From assembly GCA_947631625.1 (NCBI GenBank), contig CANRMA010000006.1, forward strand, positions 81,331-145,330: DNA of 64,000 nt. Direction: 5' to 3'. Positions 1-8,880 of this stretch are shown one piece after another. The stretch comes from an uncultured Lachnospiraceae bacterium (GTDB lineage Bacteria > Bacillota > Clostridia > Lachnospirales > Lachnospiraceae). Position 1 is the stretch's first letter, and each line of letters starts with the position of its first letter. A program made the position numbers and the translations under genes. The notes beneath the pieces were generated by a model. That model had not been told where the DNA came from, ran no database searches, and saw nothing but the letters and a program-made list of their open reading frames with translations.

Positions 1-1
1 T

Positions 2-1111
2 CCCGAATGGGTAATCGAAATTCCGGGCAAACCGCATTCCGAAGGACGCTGTCAGAGAATACTTGATTTAAGCCGTCCTGAAGTTCAGGATTTCATCATA
101 GAGAAAATGACGGAAGTTTTTTCATCGGCGGAAATATCGTATGTGAAATGGGATATGAACAGGACTTTTACGGACTACTTTTCACAGGCGCTTGAGCCCG
201 ACAGACAAAAAGAACTTGCGCACCGTTATGTACTTGGTCTGTACCGCTGTATGAGCGAACTTACCAAACGTTTTCCCAATATTTTATTCGAGGGCTGCGC
301 GGCGGGCGGCAATCGTTTTGACTTAGGCATACTCTGCTATTTTCCGCAGATCTGGGCGAGCGACGATACCGACGCGCTCTGCAGGGCGCAGATACAGAGC
401 GGATACAGCTACGGCTATCCTATGTCGGTTATAAGCGCGCATGTATCCTCCTGCCCGAACCACCAGACGCTTAGGATAACGCCTTTGGAAACAAGATTCG
501 CAGTCGCGGCTTTTGGCATCTGTGGATATGAATGTAATTTTTCCGATATGAAAAAAGAAGAACTGGCAGCGGTGAAAGAGCAGATAGCACTGTATAAAAA
601 GTGGCGCGAAGTATTGCAGTGGGGCAATTTTTACAGAGGACGGAGCTTCCTTGATTTGGGAAATTCATCGGGCGGCGTGCTTGCGGACCTGACAGGGAAC
701 CAAATGGAATGGACCTGTGTGTCCAAAGACGGTAAGAGCGCGGTAGGCTTTTTAATGCAGAAGCTGGCGGCGCCAAATACCCAGTTCCACTATTTCAGAG
801 CCAAAGGCCTTAAGCCGGAGACACTGTATCACTTTTATAACCGTACGCTTAAATATAATATAAAAGATTTCGGCGATCTGGTAAACACCGTATCGCCCGT
901 TCATATAAAACAGGATTCGATTGCGCACAATCTAATTGCAAAATTTGTTAAAATGGACGGAGAAAAAGAAGATATGTATGTGTACGGCGATACGCTTATG
1001 TATAACGGAGTTCGCCTAAAACAGGCGTTCGGAGGAACCGGTTATAATGATGAGGTGAGATACTATCAAGATTTCGGCGCCAGAATGTATTTTATGGAGG
1101 AAGAGTCTTAA
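2..1111 (+). CDS. alpha-galactosidase, GH36 family, C-terminal part (cut by window edge)
   Basis: This is the last 369 residues of a family GH36 alpha-galactosidase, which removes terminal alpha-galactose from raffinose- or melibiose-type sugars. The frame is already open at base 2, so the start lies outside the window. The KWDMNR motif near base 146 carries the family's catalytic nucleophile Asp. It is preceded by a LDLSRPEV segment of the barrel and followed by FEGCAAGGNRFD, a substrate-site stretch. The C-terminal part should be the beta-sandwich domain. It lies about 195 bases before a solute-binding protein with its own promoter, so a link to that importer (sugar rather than peptide uptake) is only inference. 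Family assignment is firm; exact substrate is not visible. Confidence 0.93.
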   Translation, partial: PEWVIEIPGKPHSEGRCQRILDLSRPEVQDFIIEKMTEVFSSAEISYVKWDMNRTFTDYFSQALEPDRQKELAHRYVLGLYRCMSELTKRFPNILFEGCAAGGNRFDLGILCYFPQIWASDDTDALCRAQIQSGYSYGYPMSVISAHVSSCPNHQTLRITPLETRFAVAAFGICGYECNFSDMKKEELAAVKEQIALYKKWREVLQWGNFYRGRSFLDLGNSSGGVLADLTGNQMEWTCVSKDGKSAVGFLMQKLAAPNTQFHYFRAKGLKPETLYHFYNRTLKYNIKDFGDLVNTVSPVHIKQDSIAHNLIAKFVKMDGEKEDMYVYGDTLMYNGVRLKQAFGGTGYNDEVRYYQDFGARMYFMEEES

Positions 1112-1139
1112 ATTACTGCTGAGTGCAATATAGGTCTGT

Positions 1140-1204
1140 GTAAAATCCTTCAGTAAAATTTTTTAGCAAAATCCTTCCTTGGTAAAATTCTTCTTTGTAA
1201 AATA
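1140..1204. repeat. imperfect 13-16 bp direct repeats (GTAAAATCCTTC-like)
   Basis: Five imperfect copies of a GTAAAAT-CTTC-like unit follow each other between the alpha-galactosidase stop and the oppA promoter. They are AT-rich and non-coding. They could be slippage-derived or bind a regulator; nothing in the sequence decides. Confidence 0.5.
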
Positions 1205-1207
1205 CAC

Positions 1208-1236
1208 TTGCATTTTTGTATACAATATGATATTAT
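1208..1236 (+). promoter_or_regulatory. sigma-A-like promoter of the opp operon
   Basis: TTGCAT at 1208-1213 and TATTAT at 1231-1236 are separated by 17 bases and point toward oppA, whose start is about 70 bases further on. This is the best -35/-10 pair in the gap after the alpha-galactosidase. Confidence 0.55.
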
Positions 1237-1306
1237 CTATTCATGGCAATGGGGCATATTAAATAAAAGTATGCCCTTATTTATATTATACGAGGAGGAA
1301 ACGATT

Positions 1307-3064
1307 ATGAAAAAAGCAAAAGCAGTAGTAGCTGTATTAATGGCTTCTACCATGATGCTTAGCATGACGGGCTGTGGAAACAGCGGCGCGGACTCAGGCA
1401 ATGCGGGAACGGCGGCCGATAACGCTGCAGACACGTCAGCGGCAGACAACACTGCATCGGCGGATACTTCCGCGCAGGCAGACGGAGCGGAAGCTTCAGG
1501 CGCAACGGCAAGCAGTTCGGATCTGAACATTATGCTTGAAACTCCTGTTGAGTCTCTTGATCCTCAGCAGGCGACAGACGGAACATCATTTGAGGTTATT
1601 GCGGATTTTACTGACGGACTTATGCAGATGGATGCAGACGGACAGGCAGTAGAGGCGATAGCGGAAAGCTATGATGTTTCAGAGGACGGCCTTACTTACA
1701 CATTCCATATCCGCAGCGATGCCGTATGGAGCAATGGCGCGCCTGTAACGGCAAACGATTTCGTATTTGCATGGCAGAGAGCCGTAGATCCTGCAGTAGC
1801 GTCTGAGTATGCGTATATGCTCAGTGATATCGGCCAGATCAAAAATGCGGCTGAGATCATCGCAGGCGAAATGGATAAGAGCGAACTGGGAGCGACAGCT
1901 GTGGACGATTCCACACTTCAGGTAGAACTGAATGTTCCGGTCAGCTATTTCTTATCTTTGATGTATTTCCCGACATTCTATCCGGTAAATGAAGAGTTCT
2001 TTAATTCATGCGCGGATACATTTGCGACAAGTCCTGATACGCTTTTATCTAACGGAGCATTTATCATGGACTCATATGAACCGGCGACAACAACTTTCCA
2101 TCTGACCAAGAATGCAGATTATTATAATGCAGACAGCGTTCAGTTAGCCGGCCTTAACTATCAGGTCATTCAGGATTCACAGCAGGCTCTTATGAGCTAT
2201 CAGACAGGCGCGCTCGATACCACGTTGGTAAACGGCGAGCAGGTGGATCAGGTGAAGGACGATCCTGAATTTTTGACGATCGGCGCAGGTTATTTATGGT
2301 ATGTGAGCCCTAATATTGCGGCAGTGCCCGAACTTGCAAACTTAAATGTCCGTATGGCGCTTACAACTGCCATCAATCGTGAAGCTATTACAAACGATGT
2401 GTTAAAAGACGGTTCGTTACCGACTTATACGGCAGTTCCCATGCAGTTTGCGGCAGGTCCGGACGGCTCCGACTACTCTGCGGATCAGAGCAGATATTCC
2501 GACGTCTGTGTATATGATGCAGCCAAGGCGGCTGAATACTGGAGCGCAGGTCTTGAAGAACTTGGCGTCAGCGAACTTACCGTAGATATTGTAGTGGATG
2601 CTGACGATGCGCCTCAGAAGGTTGCGCAGGTACTTAAGGAACAGTGGGAGACTACTCTTCCCGGCCTTACGGTAAACCTTGTTGTTGAGCCTAAGAAACA
2701 GAGAGTGGAAGATATGCAGAGCGGTAACTTCCAGCTTGGCCTTACACGTTGGGGACCTGACTATGCAGATCCCATGACATATCTTGGTATGTGGATCACA
2801 GACAATTCAAACAACTATGGTCTGTGGAGCAATGCAGATTATGATGCGATCATCGATGAATGTACTACAGGAGATCTTTGTACTGACGCCGAGGGACGTT
2901 GGGCAAGACTGTATGACGCAGAGAAGATCGTAATGGATGAGGCAGTTATCTTCCCGCTTTATACACAGTGTAACGCAGAGATGCTTTCTTCAAAGGTAAC
3001 AGGTATTGAATTCCATCCGGTTGCTTTGAATCGTGTGTATAAGAATGCCGTAAAGACAGAGTAA
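1307..3064 (+). CDS. oppA: extracellular solute-binding lipoprotein of an Opp-type ABC importer
   Basis: This substrate-binding lipoprotein (SBP family 5) of 585 residues captures oligopeptides, or sometimes oligosaccharides, outside the membrane. ATG 1307 is chosen because AGGAGG at 1293-1298 is well spaced and the protein then begins with a lipoprotein signal peptide (MKKAKAVVAVLM...) ending in a lipobox with Cys23. An in-frame start upstream would spoil it. A low-complexity Ala/Ser/Asp linker (about residues 25-75) precedes the family 5 fold, including the usual YTFHIRSDAVWSNGAPVTA segment. oppBCDF follow after an intrinsic terminator, which suggests that the binding protein is made in excess over the membrane complex. 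The ligand is not known; the upstream alpha-galactosidase makes a sugar possible. Confidence 0.93.
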   Translation: MKKAKAVVAVLMASTMMLSMTGCGNSGADSGNAGTAADNAADTSAADNTASADTSAQADGAEASGATASSSDLNIMLETPVESLDPQQATDGTSFEVIADFTDGLMQMDADGQAVEAIAESYDVSEDGLTYTFHIRSDAVWSNGAPVTANDFVFAWQRAVDPAVASEYAYMLSDIGQIKNAAEIIAGEMDKSELGATAVDDSTLQVELNVPVSYFLSLMYFPTFYPVNEEFFNSCADTFATSPDTLLSNGAFIMDSYEPATTTFHLTKNADYYNADSVQLAGLNYQVIQDSQQALMSYQTGALDTTLVNGEQVDQVKDDPEFLTIGAGYLWYVSPNIAAVPELANLNVRMALTTAINREAITNDVLKDGSLPTYTAVPMQFAAGPDGSDYSADQSRYSDVCVYDAAKAAEYWSAGLEELGVSELTVDIVVDADDAPQKVAQVLKEQWETTLPGLTVNLVVEPKKQRVEDMQSGNFQLGLTRWGPDYADPMTYLGMWITDNSNNYGLWSNADYDAIIDECTTGDLCTDAEGRWARLYDAEKIVMDEAVIFPLYTQCNAEMLSSKVTGIEFHPVALNRVYKNAVKTE

Positions 3065-3080
3065 TAAATGTTTGACGGAG

Positions 3081-3116
3081 AACCGCACGAAAGTGTTTCA
3101 CTTTTGTGCGGTTTTT
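3081..3116 (+). terminator. intrinsic terminator between oppA and oppB
   Basis: A 15-bp stem (left arm 3081-3095, right arm 3099-3113, one G-T pair) with a TTT loop is followed by a run of T. It lies 17 bases after the oppA stop and 31 before the oppB start, so it probably acts as a partial terminator setting the oppA to oppBCDF ratio. Confidence 0.85.
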
Positions 3117-3146
3117 TAATAAAAAAATAACTAAGGAGGTATGCGT

Positions 3147-4085
3147 GTGGGGAAATATACGCTAAAGAGGGTTATTACCGCGCTGTTTACTCTGCTGGCC
3201 ATATTGCTTGTATTGTTCATACTCATGCAGCTTATGCCGGGCTCACCGTTCAATGATGAAAAGCTGAACGCAGACCAGCGTGCGGCTCTCTACACCAAGT
3301 ATGGGCTGGATCAGCCTGTAACCGTACAATTTTTTAAATATGTGGGAAATATGCTTAGAGGGGATCTTGGCGTAAGTTATAATATATCCAAGAATACGCC
3401 GATCTCACAGCTCATTAAGACCCGTCTTCCCATTTCGATAAGCATAGGCGGTTATGCCGTGCTTATAGGAGCCGTGTTGGGGCTGCTGTTGGGACTTGTT
3501 GCGGCGCTTAAGCATAATACCATATGGGATTCACTGGCTACCGTGATTTCGGTAATCGGCGTATCTGTGCCATCCTACGTCTTTGCGCTTGCATTAAGCT
3601 ATAATTTCGGTTTTAAACTGGGATGGTTTCCGATGCTTTTTTCACCCAATGATATTTTTAAATCAAGTGTTTTGCCAAGTATATCACTGTCAATGTTTAC
3701 CATGGCGTCCATTGCCCGTTTTACGAGGAGCGAGATGTTGGAGGTGCTTGGAAGCGATTATATGTTGTTGGCAGAAAGTAAAGGAATTTCCGGTTTTGCG
3801 TTAATTTTCAGACATGCGCTCAGGAATGCATTGATCCCTATCATTACCGTGCTTGCGCCTTTGATCGTAGATCTGATGACAGGTTCGTTGGTAGTTGAGA
3901 AGATTTTTGCGATCCCGGGAGTCGGAAGTCTGCTTGTAAACGCAATACAGTCTAATGATTACAATGTTGTTATATCGCTTAGCTTTATTTATTCGGCCAT
4001 GTACATAATAATTATGCTTGTAGTGGATATCCTCTATGGCATAATCGACCCGCGCATCCGTTTGGCCAAGAAAGGAGGGGACTGA
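3147..4085 (+). CDS. oppB: Opp/Dpp-type ABC importer permease, OppB subunit
   Basis: Integral membrane permease of 312 residues, one half of the channel of the importer. It starts with the typical GKYTLKRVITALFTL first membrane helix, has about six helices, and carries the EAA-loop region (LAESKGISGFALIFRHALRNALIP) that contacts the ATPases, then the FAIPGVGSLLVNAI segment of this family. GTG 3147 is preferred over ATG 3141 because AAGGAGGT at 3133-3140 directly abuts the ATG but is six bases from the GTG. It lies after the oppA terminator and is followed by oppC after a single base. Confidence 0.93.
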   Translation: MGKYTLKRVITALFTLLAILLVLFILMQLMPGSPFNDEKLNADQRAALYTKYGLDQPVTVQFFKYVGNMLRGDLGVSYNISKNTPISQLIKTRLPISISIGGYAVLIGAVLGLLLGLVAALKHNTIWDSLATVISVIGVSVPSYVFALALSYNFGFKLGWFPMLFSPNDIFKSSVLPSISLSMFTMASIARFTRSEMLEVLGSDYMLLAESKGISGFALIFRHALRNALIPIITVLAPLIVDLMTGSLVVEKIFAIPGVGSLLVNAIQSNDYNVVISLSFIYSAMYIIIMLVVDILYGIIDPRIRLAKKGGD

Positions 4086-4086
4086 T

Positions 4087-5154
4087 ATGTCAGGAAAAAA
4101 TGCCGCTGCAACAGTAAACGGAACCGTCTCCTATACTCCGGTGGATGCAGATTTTAAGTGGAAAAATAATGCAAAAGAAATAGGCATAGATGAGAACTTT
4201 GCTTCACAGGGCTTCTGGAAAGATGTTTTTGTGAGATATTTTAAAAAGGTCAGCGCGGTAATAGGTCTGGCGCTCATCGTGGTTATTACGGTTTTTGCGA
4301 TCATAGGTCCTCAGATGAATGAGTTTAGTTATTCGACGCAATACTTAGATCAGAAAAATTTTGCGCCCCGTATTGCGGCTCTTGAGCGTTTCGGCATATT
4401 TGACGGAAGCGAAAGCATGAAGACGACTACGGGCAGCATGAAAATAAATTACTATGAAGAAAAAGGCTTGAACGATCTTTATTACTGGTTCGGAAGCGAT
4501 AATTTCGGGCGTGATATCTGGACACGCACATGGTCAGGCGCGCGCGTATCTTTGATAATAGCGGTAGCCGCCGCCCTGATCGATATGATAATAGGAATGA
4601 GTTACGGCCTTATCTCCGGCTACTTCGGAGGAAAGACGGATATGATCATGCAGCGTATACTGGAGATCGCAAACGGAATACCCAGACTTGTTATCGTAAC
4701 ACTGCTTTTGTTAGTGTTGGAGCCGGGTATGCTGACTATTATCTTTGCTCTTATGTTGACCGAATGGGTCGGTATGAGCAGGATAGCCCGCGCCGAGATG
4801 CTGAAATTAAAAGAACAGGAGTTTGTGTTGGCGTCAAGAACTTTGGGCGCAGGCAGCTTTTTTATAATATTTAAAGAAGTGCTTCCCAATATTATAGGAC
4901 CGATAATAACGCAGGTAATGTTCTCAATTCCTACGGCGATTTTTACCGAGGCCTTCTTAAGCTTCGTAGGTCTTGGCATACCTGTGCCGCAGTGCTCGCT
5001 CGGCTCTTTGATTTCCGAGGGCTTTAACAGCTTTACCACACATCCCTATCAAATCATACCGCCCATTGTCGTCATGGCGCTTTTGATGCTCAGTTTCAAC
5101 CTGGTGGCGGACGGACTGCGTGAAGCATTAGATCCGAAGTTTAAGGAAATGTAG
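4087..5154 (+). CDS. oppC: Opp/Dpp-type ABC importer permease, OppC subunit
   Basis: Second permease subunit, 355 residues, pairing with OppB. It has a long N-terminal cytoplasmic stretch, a first membrane helix near residues 55-75 (VIGLALIVVITVFAIIGP), the HWFGTD-like element as FGSDNFGRDIWTR, an EAA loop (ASRTLGAGSFFIIFKEVLPN) and the FLSFVGLGIPVPQCSLG motif typical of OppC/DppC. GGAGGGG in the end of oppB provides the ribosome site. Genes oppB to oppF are tightly packed and must be cotranscribed. The region between helices one and two is longer than in minimal DppC proteins, as usual for the OppC subgroup. Confidence 0.93.
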   Translation: MSGKNAAATVNGTVSYTPVDADFKWKNNAKEIGIDENFASQGFWKDVFVRYFKKVSAVIGLALIVVITVFAIIGPQMNEFSYSTQYLDQKNFAPRIAALERFGIFDGSESMKTTTGSMKINYYEEKGLNDLYYWFGSDNFGRDIWTRTWSGARVSLIIAVAAALIDMIIGMSYGLISGYFGGKTDMIMQRILEIANGIPRLVIVTLLLLVLEPGMLTIIFALMLTEWVGMSRIARAEMLKLKEQEFVLASRTLGAGSFFIIFKEVLPNIIGPIITQVMFSIPTAIFTEAFLSFVGLGIPVPQCSLGSLISEGFNSFTTHPYQIIPPIVVMALLMLSFNLVADGLREALDPKFKEM

Positions 5155-5167
5155 GGAGGAGTAAGTT

Positions 5168-6256
5168 ATGGAAAAAGAGAGAGAACAGATTTTAAAAATA
5201 CGTGACCTGGACATTTCCTTTAAGGCGACTGCGGGAGAAGTACATGCGATAAGAGGAGTCAATATAGATCTGTACAAAGGTGAGACTGTGGCTATTGTGG
5301 GTGAGTCGGGCTCCGGTAAATCCGTTACGATGAAAGCGGCTATGGGCATTTTAGCTTCAAATGCCACCGTAAATCAGGGAAGTATTGAATTTTCCTATCA
5401 TCATGAAGACGGAAGCGCGGAGACGGTTGACATACTTACCAAGGATAAAAAATGGATAAGACGCCATATAAACGGCAAGAGAATAGCAATGGTCTTTCAG
5501 GACCCGATGACCAGTCTCGATCCGACCATGACGATAGGCAAACAGCTTATGGAAGGTATGATATGGCATTTTAAGACGCCCAAAAAAGAGGCATGGAAAA
5601 GGGCTGTGGAACTGCTCAAAGAAGTAGGTATCGAAGATGCGGAGAAACGCATGAAAAACTATCCGCACCAACTTTCGGGCGGCATGCGACAGCGTGTGGT
5701 CATTGCCATTGCGCTTGCCTGCAATCCCGATCTGTTGATCTGCGACGAACCTACTACCGCGTTGGATGTTACCATTCAGGCCAAGATAATCGAACTTATA
5801 AGACGTGTCCAGAAAGAACGCGGCATATCGGTCATATATATCACTCATGACTTAGGCGTGGTGGCCAAAGTGGCGGATTACGTAAACGTCATGTATGCCG
5901 GTAAAATAGTTGAAAAAGGCGCCATCAACGAAATCTTTTATGATCCGAGACATCCTTATACATGGGGGCTTTTGTCGGCTATGCCGGATCTTGATACCGA
6001 CGATGAACGCCTGTATACAATACCGGGCTCGCCGCCAAATCTTTTAAATGAAAAAGCCGGGGACGCTTTTGCGCCGCGTAACCGTTTCGCGCTAGAAGTG
6101 GACGATAAGGCGGAGCCGCCCATGTTCAAGGTTACGGATACCCACTTTGCGGCAACATGGCTTTTGGACCCAAGGGCGCCCAAGGCGGAAATGCCCGCAG
6201 AGCTTGCCCTGCGTATTGAGCGAATGAAAAAGGAGGCGAACTTACATGGCGAATAA
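5168..6256 (+). CDS. oppD: Opp-type importer ATPase, OppD subunit
   Basis: ATP-binding subunit of 362 residues that powers the OppBC channel. Walker A GESGSGKS is at residues 45-52, the signature LSGGMRQR near 168, and Walker B with catalytic Glu ([12 protein letters not shown]) near 188, followed by the H-loop ITHDLGVV. The C-terminal oligopeptide-transporter extension ([15 protein letters not shown]... IPGSPPNL) is present, but it lacks the usual CPF-type cysteine signature seen in iron-sulfur containing OppD members (here [12 protein letters not shown]). GGAGGAG is seven bases before the ATG. The gene overlaps oppF by 11 bases, implying translational coupling. Confidence 0.93.
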   Translation: MEKEREQILKIRDLDISFKATAGEVHAIRGVNIDLYKGETVAIVGESGSGKSVTMKAAMGILASNATVNQGSIEFSYHHEDGSAETVDILTKDKKWIRRHINGKRIAMVFQDPMTSLDPTMTIGKQLMEGMIWHFKTPKKEAWKRAVELLKEVGIEDAEKRMKNYPHQLSGGMRQRVVIAIALACNPDLLICDEPTTALDVTIQAKIIELIRRVQKERGISVIYITHDLGVVAKVADYVNVMYAGKIVEKGAINEIFYDPRHPYTWGLLSAMPDLDTDDERLYTIPGSPPNLLNEKAGDAFAPRNRFALEVDDKAEPPMFKVTDTHFAATWLLDPRAPKAEMPAELALRIERMKKEANLHGE

Positions 6257-7181
6257 TGAAAAAGTAAAGCCCCTTCTTGTTGTGGAAGATCTGAAACAAT
6301 ATTTTAAAGTAAGCAGCAGCTTTACCGTGCATGCGGTAGAGGGGGTAAGCTTTGAGATATATCCCGGAGAAACTTACGGACTGGTCGGAGAATCAGGCTC
6401 CGGCAAATCCACGATAGGAAGAAGCATAATCCGTCTGTATGATCCTACTTCCGGCAAGATAACATTTGGCGATATGGATATAAGCGGCAGGATGGGCAAA
6501 GATGATAAAAATAAACTGCGCACACAGATGCAGATGATATTTCAGGATCCTATGGCGTCTCTTAATCCGCGTAAAAAAGTCGGCGACATTATAGGAGAGG
6601 GTCTGGACATACATCATATGTACGGCAGTCGCGCCGAGCGTGATAAAATGATAAAGGAGATCCTTGCGAAAGTAGGTCTTGCGCCCGAACATGCAAGCAG
6701 ATATCCGCATCAGTTTTCAGGCGGTCAGAGGCAGCGTGTCGGGATAGCCAGAGCTCTTATCATGAACCCTAAACTTATAATCGCCGATGAGTGTATTTCC
6801 GCGCTGGATGTTTCCATACAGGCTCAGGTTGTGAACCTTATGAAAGATATCCAACAGGAAACGGGAACCGCGTATCTTTTTATAGCGCATGACCTTTCCA
6901 TGGTTAAATACATCTCGGACAGAATAGGGGTGCTGCACCTTGGACACCTCTTAGAGACCGGGACTACCGAAGAAATATTTGAGCATCCGGTTCATCCTTA
7001 TACGAGGAGCCTTCTTTCAGCAATCCCGGCGCCTAACCCGGTAGTGGAGAAAAAGCGCATTGCCGAAAGTTATGACTATAAAACGTCGGGAATTGATTAT
7101 AATAAAGGAACACGTCATCCGGTGTCAGGAAGCCACTATGTAAAATGTACTGACGAAGAATTCGCAAAGTGGAATGCATAA
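6246..7181 (+). CDS. oppF: Opp-type importer ATPase, OppF subunit
   Basis: Second ATPase of the importer, 311 residues. Walker A GESGSGKS at residues 48-55, signature FSGGQRQR, and a Walker B reading LIIADECISALD, in which the usual Pro after the catalytic Glu is Cys. The H-loop is IAHDLSMV. The C-terminal HPYTRSLLSAIPAPNP element is typical of OppF/DppF. It ends the operon; only a weak CACG/CGTG stem with six T follows near 7209-7237. Its start lies inside the oppD end, so the two ATPases are probably made in equal amounts. Confidence 0.92.
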   Translation: MANNEKVKPLLVVEDLKQYFKVSSSFTVHAVEGVSFEIYPGETYGLVGESGSGKSTIGRSIIRLYDPTSGKITFGDMDISGRMGKDDKNKLRTQMQMIFQDPMASLNPRKKVGDIIGEGLDIHHMYGSRAERDKMIKEILAKVGLAPEHASRYPHQFSGGQRQRVGIARALIMNPKLIIADECISALDVSIQAQVVNLMKDIQQETGTAYLFIAHDLSMVKYISDRIGVLHLGHLLETGTTEEIFEHPVHPYTRSLLSAIPAPNPVVEKKRIAESYDYKTSGIDYNKGTRHPVSGSHYVKCTDEEFAKWNA

Positions 7182-7356
7182 GAGTGTACTGTCAATAGAT
7201 AGCATTTCACGGTTTCCCGTTGTGCGTGGTTTTTTGTATAAATGTCCGGCGCGGATTTAAAGTCCGTTTTATTGTACATCTTATCTTATATAATCAAAAC
7301 ATAAACGAAATTTCGTAATTATTGGACTATGAAATAAATTAAAAGGAGAACGGTTT

Positions 7357-8157
7357 ATGGGAAGTGTGGATTGTATAGATAAGATGTGCCATATAATGGA
7401 CGGAAACGGTAATTATTATTGCATTAACAGCAGCGGTCAGTTGGTTGTGGCGCAGAGTAGGGAAACGGCAGGAGTTTTTAGCTGTGTGGATGCCGATAAG
7501 AAGATCGGCGGTGGCAGAAGAGATAATTTTTATGCTGCCGTACCGATAGAAGATAATGATGATATCAAAGGAATTGATTGGAGTGGCTTACTTAAATATT
7601 TTCTATATATCGTCACTAATATAAACCGATATCAGAATGAATTAAATGCGGCGTTGTCGGATATTGATATGCAATTGTGTGACATAATGCACTATATAGA
7701 GCTATATGATATGGACGATGATGACAGTATTCGCATGGTGGCTTTGTTAAAAGAGTGCAGGCAGCGGCGGCGTGACATAAAAGACGAAATGCTGCGGCTG
7801 GAAAGTTTTCAGAAAGCAGTCATAACGGGCAGCAGCATTTCCGGAATAAAGGAAGGGATAAAGCAGATCGACAGGCTTTCAGACCGCGTATACCACCCAA
7901 GAAAGCTGCAGAAGCTGTTCGAGGATTGCCCTGAAAAAACCGTCAGGGAAAACTTACTTTGGCGGGCATTTGACGGAAGTACATGCATGGACGCGGAAAA
8001 AGATGAAAATGAATGTGAAGCTGAATTTGAAAGCGGCCCGGATGAAGATGCCAATTACAATGCTTTTCAGAAATATAGCGTGTATAAAAAGCTTAAGCAG
8101 CTTCGGAACAGAAGAAAAGAATTACATGGAGGATTAGAAGCGGATATAAAAACTTAA
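7357..8157 (+). CDS. hypothetical coiled-coil protein
   Basis: I do not recognise this 266-residue protein. It starts after AAAAGGAGAA with good spacing. No signal peptide or membrane helix is evident. Residues 1-60 are a small Gly/Asn-rich domain with four Cys (C6, C11, C22 and one near 48). Residues about 85-185 are highly charged and helical with heptad-like spacing, and the C-terminal part is acidic, then basic (KKLKQLRNRRKEL). It stands alone between the opp operon and the lar promoter. A cytoplasmic structural or regulatory role is possible, but nothing in the sequence proves one. Confidence 0.7.
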   Translation: MGSVDCIDKMCHIMDGNGNYYCINSSGQLVVAQSRETAGVFSCVDADKKIGGGRRDNFYAAVPIEDNDDIKGIDWSGLLKYFLYIVTNINRYQNELNAALSDIDMQLCDIMHYIELYDMDDDDSIRMVALLKECRQRRRDIKDEMLRLESFQKAVITGSSISGIKEGIKQIDRLSDRVYHPRKLQKLFEDCPEKTVRENLLWRAFDGSTCMDAEKDENECEAEFESGPDEDANYNAFQKYSVYKKLKQLRNRRKELHGGLEADIKT

Positions 8158-8227
8158 GCGAATGGAACTGCAGGTGAATGGCTGCAGGTAAATGTAAGCT
8201 GCCATAGGTAAATGTAAAGCTGCAGAC

Positions 8228-8256
8228 TTGACAAATCATTTCCGATAATTTAAAAT
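8228..8256 (+). promoter_or_regulatory. strong sigma-A promoter of the lar operon, flanked by an inverted repeat
   Basis: TTGACA at 8228-8233, a 17-base spacer and TAAAAT at 8251-8256 make a near-consensus promoter with a start expected near 8263. GCAGACTT (8222-8229) and AAGTCTGC (8273-8280) are perfect inverted repeats that flank it; the left half overlaps the -35 box. This is a plausible two-site operator. Confidence 0.75.
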
Positions 8257-8262
8257 ATATAA

Positions 8263-8384
8263 ATGTAGACAGAAGTCTGCATGAAGGTACAGAAGTGCCG
8301 GGTAAGGATAGATTTGTATTTTTTTATATGTGTACTATGAAGGTATGCGTTCCCTTTGAAAAGGTATAACGTGTGCCTTTTTTT
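8263..8384 (+). ncRNA. structured leader with terminator upstream of the lar operon (attenuator or riboswitch candidate)
   Basis: From the predicted transcription start there are about 120 bases with a small hairpin (TGTAGAC at 8264 with GTCTGCA), then a 12-bp stem (8340-8351 with 8368-8379, three G-T pairs) and TTTTT at 8380-8384. That is an intrinsic terminator placed before the first gene. A second hairpin TTCCTG-AAGG-CAGGAA lies at about 8399-8414. The whole gap 8158-8451 has no credible ORF. I could not match it to a known riboswitch class. Confidence 0.5.
8340..8384 (+). terminator. intrinsic terminator inside the lar leader
   Basis: Stem AAGGTATGCGTT with AACGTGTGCCTT, with an inner CCTT/AAGG helix in the loop, then a T run. 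It precedes the ATG at 8452 by 67 bases, so transcription must read through for the operon to be expressed. Confidence 0.7.
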
Positions 8385-8451
8385 ATGACAATGAAAGTTC
8401 CTGAAGGCAGGAATTTATTGTTTAACAATTAAATTTAAGGAGGATACAAAA

Positions 8452-8859
8452 ATGGCATGTTTTATGGTACCGGCTGCTGAGGCAGTCATTACAACAATTG
8501 CGGCAAAATCTATGGAGTCAAAAGAAAGAGCATGTGAGAGTCATGCGTCAGGGAATGAAAACGCAGATCTTGAAATGAATGCGAGGGTTCCTTTTTCTAA
8601 GAAAGTTAAGTGGTTAAATAACCTGCTTTGGGGCGGTTCAGCGTTGCTTGCGTTTGAGCATGTATGGCATGGAGAGATCATACCTTCTTTTCCGTTCTTA
8701 AGCGCGGCGTCAGATCCTGCGGCTGCGGCTGAAATGCTTCATGAAATGGGAACGGTCGGTGTGACTATGGCGGCGCTCATAACCATTGTGTGGGGCGGCA
8801 TGGTAGCAGTTTCTTCCGTTATTGAGAAGAGAGCATTAAGCGCGCAGACAGATAAATAA
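8452..8859 (+). CDS. small membrane protein of unknown function, first gene of lar operon
   Basis: Unrecognised 135-residue protein. AAGGAGG sits 10 bases before the ATG. An unusual hydrophobic N-terminus (MACFMVPAAEAVITTIA) is followed by a polar, Ser/Glu-rich stretch (residues 20-45) and then two predicted membrane helices, about 50-72 and 100-122, with conserved-looking Trp, His and Glu (FEHVWHGE, LHEMGTVG). It is followed after 21 bases by another small membrane protein and then larB, so all are probably one transcript. Membrane histidines beside nickel-cofactor genes invite a role in nickel handling, but that is inference only. Confidence 0.75.
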   Translation: MACFMVPAAEAVITTIAAKSMESKERACESHASGNENADLEMNARVPFSKKVKWLNNLLWGGSALLAFEHVWHGEIIPSFPFLSAASDPAAAAEMLHEMGTVGVTMAALITIVWGGMVAVSSVIEKRALSAQTDK

Positions 8860-8880
8860 AAACAGGAGAATTGATGTAAA

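Noticed and set aside
8263..8384. Known NiCo riboswitch
   Set aside because: The gene context would fit, but I cannot find its conserved four-way junction core by eye.
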